DNA from: a halophilic archaeon J07HX64 | GTDB taxonomy: Archaea; Halobacteriota; Halobacteria; Halobacteriales; Haloarculaceae | NCBI GenBank assembly: GCA_000416085.1 | Contig: KE356579.1 | Location: forward strand, 2,343,944-2,352,993 | Length of the DNA: 9,050 bases | Direction: 5' to 3' | Shown: positions 5,899 to 9,050 of the stretch, piece by piece | Numbering within the stretch: the first letter of the stretch is position 1 | Layout: the number at the start of each line of letters is the position of its first letter | The notes under the pieces: generated by a model | Told to the model about the DNA's origin: nothing | The model's database searches: none | What the model saw: only the letters and a program-made list of their open reading frames with translations | Position numbers and translations under genes: made by a program

Positions 5899-7211
5899 GT
5901 GACCGGTCGAACGGACCGGCGAGGGTTTCTGTGCGCACTCGCGGCGCTGGGTGCCGCGAGCGCCGGTTGTCTCTCCTTCGGGTCGGACGACGCGCCGTCG
6001 TACACCGACTGGGTGCCAGCGAGTGACGACGGGTTCGTGTTCGGGTATCTCGATATCAGTCTCACGGAGGAGGTAGATCAGGGGTCCAGACTGCTCCCGA
6101 TCCTGAACCCACTGCCGTCAGGCGGGGAGGAGAGACCGGTCCAGGTACCCGACGAGTTCGATAACGTGGACGACCCGTTGTTCTCGCTGCTGTTCGGGAC
6201 CGGCGGGCAGGTGTTCGTCGGCGCGAGTCTGGCACTCGCGTTCTCCGGACTCGGTGAACTCCTGAATCGGGAGGAGGCCGAGACGTTCTCGGAGCTGTTC
6301 GTGCTCGACGATGTCGTGATGGGGACCGGTGAGTTCGACACCGACGAACTCGACAGACACCTCCGCGACACCGACGAGTTCGTCTCTGGCTACGAGTTCG
6401 TCGGGGAGAGCAACGGCTACCGGTACTACGAACTCTCGGGGAACCCCGAGACGGTTCGCTGGAGATAATCGCAGTGGGTGAGAGCAGGGTCGCCCTCGGC
6501 GAGTACCGGGAGGGCATCGTGGGACTCCTCGAGACAGCCTCGGGGGAGCGCGAGCGGGCAGTCGATAGTCTGGACAGGTTCGACAGACTCGTCGACAGCA
6601 TCGGTGACGGCGATATCGTCGTTGGCTGGTACGGGTCCGGCCTGGAGTCGGCGTTCAGCAACGACACACAGCCGCTTCCCGGAGGGCTCGGTCCCGACGA
6701 GAACGTGATCACAGCGGCGAGATTCGTACCCGGGGGGAACGAGATCACGGTGGAGCTGACCGTCCAGGATGACTCGCTCTCGCCCGACCGGCACGAGACG
6801 CTCAAGAGAGCGTTCGGAGGCGGCGAGACGTCGGCATCGCTCGAGGACGGGCGGTTCTCGGCCAACAAAACCTACGACGAGATCCCGTTCGAACCTACCG
6901 GAACCGACCCGACAGACGACCTTCCGTCGGGCGACGACCTCCCGACGAAGATCAGCGAGGCGGTACCGGACGGGTCCATCGAGATCAACAGTACGTCCGA
7001 GGATAGTAGATACTGGGTCGAGGTAAGAGAGTCTGTGCAGGTCGACGAACTCACCGTGCGAGCCATCGAGGCCGACCGGCAGTTCACGGTCTTTGGCCCG
7101 GACATAGCCGGCCGGTATCGTGCCTTTGTCGACCGCGACGGTGACGAGATACGTGTTGTCGCGACTGTCGACGATGTCTCGGGGATAGTCGCGACGAAGT
7201 CGGTTCCGTGA
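5899..7211 (+). pseudogene. Tat lipoprotein of unrecognised haloarchaeal family, copy 1, split by a frameshift
   Basis: The start is GTG 5899 (MTGRTDRRGFLCALAALG). A Tat pair R7-R8 and a hydrophobic stretch end in SAGC, so C24 is the likely lipidated residue; the mature protein would sit on the outer membrane face. It begins SDDAPSYTDWVPASDDGF and contains MGTGEFDTDELDRHLRDT, SNGYRYYE, then, in the second frame, IAVGESRVALGE, a DRFDRLVDSIGDGDIVVGWY block and a C-terminal all-beta-looking half. The first frame stops at TAA 6466-6468. The second resumes upstream of GTG 6474 and ends at TGA 7209-7211. Between the shared GAA codon and shared ATCGCAGTG, copy 1 has 35 bases (6433-6467) where copy 2 has 36 (8090-8125), so exactly one base is missing. 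Restored length is about 437 aa, against about 440 for copy 2. I do not recognise the family function. The GTG at 6474 is unlikely to be a real start. Confidence 0.8.
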
Positions 7212-7558
7212 CCGGCGGTCTGTCTCTATGTTCGTCCCTCCTACCGGCCAGGGTTAGCTGTGCACAACCCGAGGGACAGGGCCGCGAGTGGTCGGTCGGT
7301 CTCGACGACAGATAGCTCTCAATCTCGGAGACACTCGGGAGTCCAGTTCGACCTGCCGGATACCGACGACTGAGCACACGAGTCCAGTGAGGCCGCCCTC
7401 GGACACTGATACCGACGGTGTGGCTGTCGTGGTCACAGCCCGACAGTGTCCAGACGTGACAGTGGCTGGCCACACTGGAGCGACACACCCGTCCGACGGC
7501 GCCGGGGATATACAGATTTAATCCCGTACCGGCTGTAAACTGGCACAGTGATACTCAC
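7212..7558. other. Intergenic spacer between the two lipoprotein copies
   Basis: These 347 bases hold no convincing gene on either strand; the frames open here give serine/arginine/threonine-rich translations without domains. Only the last 87 or so bases (from about 7472) match the upstream region of copy 1 and hold copy 2's promoter. The remainder shows no clear match to either flank of copy 1. Confidence 0.6.
7509..7523 (+). promoter_or_regulatory. TATA box of lipoprotein copy 2
   Basis: GATATACAGATTTAATCCCG has TTTAAT at 7517-7522, 42 bases before GTG 7559. It matches the box of copy 1 in sequence and position (one base closer). Conservation of this box, when the flanking bases have drifted, supports both promoters being functional. 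Confidence 0.55.
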
Positions 7559-8815
7559 GTGACCGGTCGAACGGACCGCCGAGGGTTTCTGTGTGCGCTC
7601 GCGGCGGTGGGTGCCGCGAGCGCCGGTTGTCTCTCCCTCGGGTCGGACGACGCGCCGTCGTACGCCGACTGGGTGCCAGCGACCGACGATGGGTTCTTTT
7701 TTGCGTATCTGGAGTTAGGTGTCACAGAGGGGATAGACGACGGGAGCGGTCTGCTTCCGGTCCTGAGCCCACTGCCGTCCGGCGGCGGAGAGAGACCAGT
7801 TCGGATACCCGACGAACTCGACAGCGTAGACGACCCGTTGTTCTCGCTGCCGTTCAGGCTCAGCGGACTGGCCTTTTTGAATGGAAGTCTGAATCTCAGG
7901 GCCGCCGGACTCGGTGGTCTCCTGGAGCGTGAGGAGGGAACGACAGTTTCGGAGCTGTTCGCTCTCGACGGTGTCGTGATGGGGACCGGTGAGTTCGACA
8001 CCGACGAACTCGACAGACGTCTTCGCGACACCGACGACTCCAGAGGCTACGAGTTCGTCGAGGAGAGCAACGGCTACCGGTACTACGAACCCCCAGAGGG
8101 TCCCGGAACCGAGCCTTTAGGGACAATCGCAGTGGGTGAGAGTATGGTCGCCCTCGGCGAGGACCGGGAGAACATCGTGCAACTCCTCGAGACGGTCTCG
8201 GGGGAGCGCGAGCGGGCAGTCGATGGTCTGGATGGGTTCGACCGACTGGTCGACAGTGCTGGTGACGGGGATATCCTCTCCGGTTGGTACGGATTCACCG
8301 ACACCGAGAGGGGGGCCGTCGGCGACGAACAGTTTCTTCCCGGAGAACTCGGTTCCGAGGAGAACGTGATCACGGCGGCGCGGTTCGCACCCGGGGGGAA
8401 CGAGATCACGGTGGAACTAACCGTCCAGAGCGACTCACTCTCGCCGGACCGCCGCGAGACACTCGAAACAACGTTCGGGGGCGGCGAGGCGTCGACATCG
8501 CTCGCGGACGGGCGGTTCTCAGCCAACAGGACCTACGACGAGATCCCGTTCGAACCACTCGGGACCGACCCGACAGACGATCTTCCATCGGGCGAGGACC
8601 TCCCGCCGGAGATCAGGGAGGCGGTCCCCGAGGGGGCTGTCGAGATATACGAGACGTCCGAGGGGGGTAGATACCGGGTCGAGGTGACAGAGCCGGTGCA
8701 GGTCGACGAACTCACGATACGAGCAATCGAGGCTGACTCGGAGTTTATTTTCCCGAACCCAGGGGAGGGTACAGGGGGTTACGTTCACCCCCAGCACCCT
8801 CAACACCGACAGTGA
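7559..8815 (+). CDS. Tat lipoprotein of unrecognised haloarchaeal family, copy 2 (C-terminus shifted)
   Basis: This is a paralogue of the gene to its left, with the same GTG start, Tat pair (R7-R8) and SAGC lipobox (C24), so it is probably anchored on the outer face of the membrane. The uninterrupted frame gives 418 aa. Shared blocks are DAPSYADWVPATDDGF (32-46), MGTGEFDTDELDRRLRDT (141-158), SNGYRYYE (170-177), IAVGESMVALGE (190-201), FDRLVDSAGDGDI (227-239), ENVITAARFAPGGNEITVEL (268-287) and SANRTYDEIPFEP (321-333). Residues 98-130 differ strongly from copy 1. The last residues (YVHPQHPQHRQ) look wrong: a +1 shift at the GGGGG run 8774-8778 gives VTFTPSTLNTDSDEIRVV and then the same GIVATKSVP end as copy 1. 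The intended protein is thus about 440 aa ending at 8882. The gene may be intact with a sequence error. Function is not recognised; pairing with copy 1 suggests two variants of one surface protein. Confidence 0.85.
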   Translation: MTGRTDRRGFLCALAAVGAASAGCLSLGSDDAPSYADWVPATDDGFFFAYLELGVTEGIDDGSGLLPVLSPLPSGGGERPVRIPDELDSVDDPLFSLPFRLSGLAFLNGSLNLRAAGLGGLLEREEGTTVSELFALDGVVMGTGEFDTDELDRRLRDTDDSRGYEFVEESNGYRYYEPPEGPGTEPLGTIAVGESMVALGEDRENIVQLLETVSGERERAVDGLDGFDRLVDSAGDGDILSGWYGFTDTERGAVGDEQFLPGELGSEENVITAARFAPGGNEITVELTVQSDSLSPDRRETLETTFGGGEASTSLADGRFSANRTYDEIPFEPLGTDPTDDLPSGEDLPPEIREAVPEGAVEIYETSEGGRYRVEVTEPVQVDELTIRAIEADSEFIFPNPGEGTGGYVHPQHPQHRQ

Positions 8816-8882
8816 CGAGATACGTGTCGTCGTGACTGTCGACGGTGTCTCGGGGATCGTTGCGACGAAGTCGGTTCCGTAA
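8776..8882 (+). pseudogene. Displaced C-terminal tail of lipoprotein copy 2
   Basis: In the +1 frame from 8778 this segment codes for 34 residues (VTFTPSTLNTDSDEIRVV, then a TVDGVSGIVATKSVP end) and stops at TAA 8880-8882. It matches the C-terminus of copy 1 (DEIRVVATVDDVSGIVATKSVP) residue for residue except for three changes. It has no start of its own and belongs to the gene ending at 8815, cut off by the extra base in the G-run. Confidence 0.75.
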
Positions 8883-8933
8883 CTGGTGTCCGGGCACGTG
8901 TCCACGGTCCTGGGTCGAGCCGGCAGAACAGAG

Positions 8934-8949
8934 CCCCCTCGCTTGGGGG
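8934..8949 (+). other. Short GC hairpin downstream of copy 2
   Basis: CCCCC (8934-8938) and GGGGG (8945-8949) can pair around a TCGCTT loop, about 50 bases past the stop of copy 2. There is no T-run after it, which archaeal terminators normally use, so a terminator role is unproven; it may only be a chance GC stem. Confidence 0.25.
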
Positions 8950-9030
8950 TGGCCGTCTCCTCGGCATCCTGTACCAGTCCGGTGAACGGGTTGCCAGAGG
9001 TCGGCACGGCCAGCGAGGAGAGAGAGATGC

Positions 9031-9044
9031 AATCTTATTTATCA
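9031..9044 (+). promoter_or_regulatory. AT-rich promoter-like stretch at the right edge
   Basis: AATCTTATTTATCA is the only AT-rich run in the last 170 bases and contains a TTTATC core. Bases 8883-9030 show no convincing gene, so this may be the promoter of a rightward gene beginning just outside the window, or a T-rich end signal for copy 2. The orientation cannot be settled here. Confidence 0.3.
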
Positions 9045-9050
9045 CTGCCG

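Larger units (their letters stand above)
5812..8882 (+). repeat. Tandem direct duplication: promoter plus lipoprotein gene, two copies offset by 1660 bases
   Basis: Copy 1 (about 5812-7211) and copy 2 (about 7472-8882) align from roughly 87 bases upstream of each start codon to the stop codon. The upstream match starts around CACTGGA and includes a shared GGGATATACAG-TTTAA promoter block. A 35-base stretch around the start codon is identical (5884-5918 and 7544-7578). Identity over the first 123 coding bases is about 95% by my count. It falls sharply in a middle block, rises again and then drops near the C-terminus. There are no flanking terminal inverted repeats or transposase, so this looks like an old gene duplication, not a mobile element. 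Confidence 0.9.

Noticed and set aside
4441..8778. Programmed ribosomal frameshifting as the explanation for the frame breaks
   Set aside because: Two shifts are +1 and two are -1, they occur in unrelated genes, and only the G5 run resembles a slippery site. No conserved downstream structure was seen.
8519..9045. Minus-strand ORFs in the right tail (8519-9007, 8745-9032, 8800-9045)
   Set aside because: Most of their length is antisense to lipoprotein copy 2; the remainder shows no protein-like pattern.
1..9050. CRISPR arrays, tRNA or rRNA genes, insertion sequences, integrases
   Set aside because: I searched by eye for regularly spaced repeats, tRNA-type T-loops and transposase or integrase motifs and found none. 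The only repeats are the gene-internal minisatellites and the lipoprotein duplication.

Overview
The window looks like chromosomal DNA of a haloarchaeon (class Halobacteria). It is GC-rich, most genuine proteins are strongly acidic, three exported proteins carry haloarchaeal-style twin-arginine lipoprotein signals, and starts are leaderless or nearly so, with TTTA/TTAA-type TATA boxes about 25-45 bases upstream instead of Shine-Dalgarno sequences. I see no rRNA, tRNA, insertion sequence or CRISPR array.

Layout from left to right. (1) A leftward gene for a Tat-exported lipoprotein of the PQQ-type beta-propeller class runs off the left edge, with an apparent one-base loss near base 52. (2) A rightward 68-aa zinc-finger protein (656-862) converges on a leftward, very acidic 219-aa protein with a C-terminal four-cysteine module (934-1593), whose acidic arm is built from 24-bp and 39-bp tandem repeats. 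(3) A leftward M32-family metallocarboxypeptidase (1763-3262) carries all the family motifs. (4) A 434-base gap (3263-3696) holds a doubtful 77-aa ORF and a perfect 7-bp dyad next to a TATA-like element. (5) A leftward type I ABC exporter with fused membrane and ATPase domains (3697-5620) is split by a frameshift at about 4444, just before the Walker A motif. (6) Two tandem rightward paralogues of an unrecognised Tat lipoprotein family (5899-7211 and 7559-8882) repeat with a 1660-base offset and include a duplicated promoter. (7) A short tail without a recognised gene ends in an AT-rich promoter-like stretch.

The genes do not form one obvious pathway. The common themes are the cell envelope (three lipoproteins and an exporter) and small cysteine-rich, probably zinc-binding cytoplasmic proteins. 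The most notable points are the tandem lipoprotein pair and the fact that four genes each show one single-base frame change with otherwise intact coding on both sides. The four shifts go in mixed directions and no other decay is visible. That pattern fits indel errors in the sequence, or very recent pseudogenisation, better than programmed frameshifting. Any conclusion about 'broken' genes here depends on resequencing.
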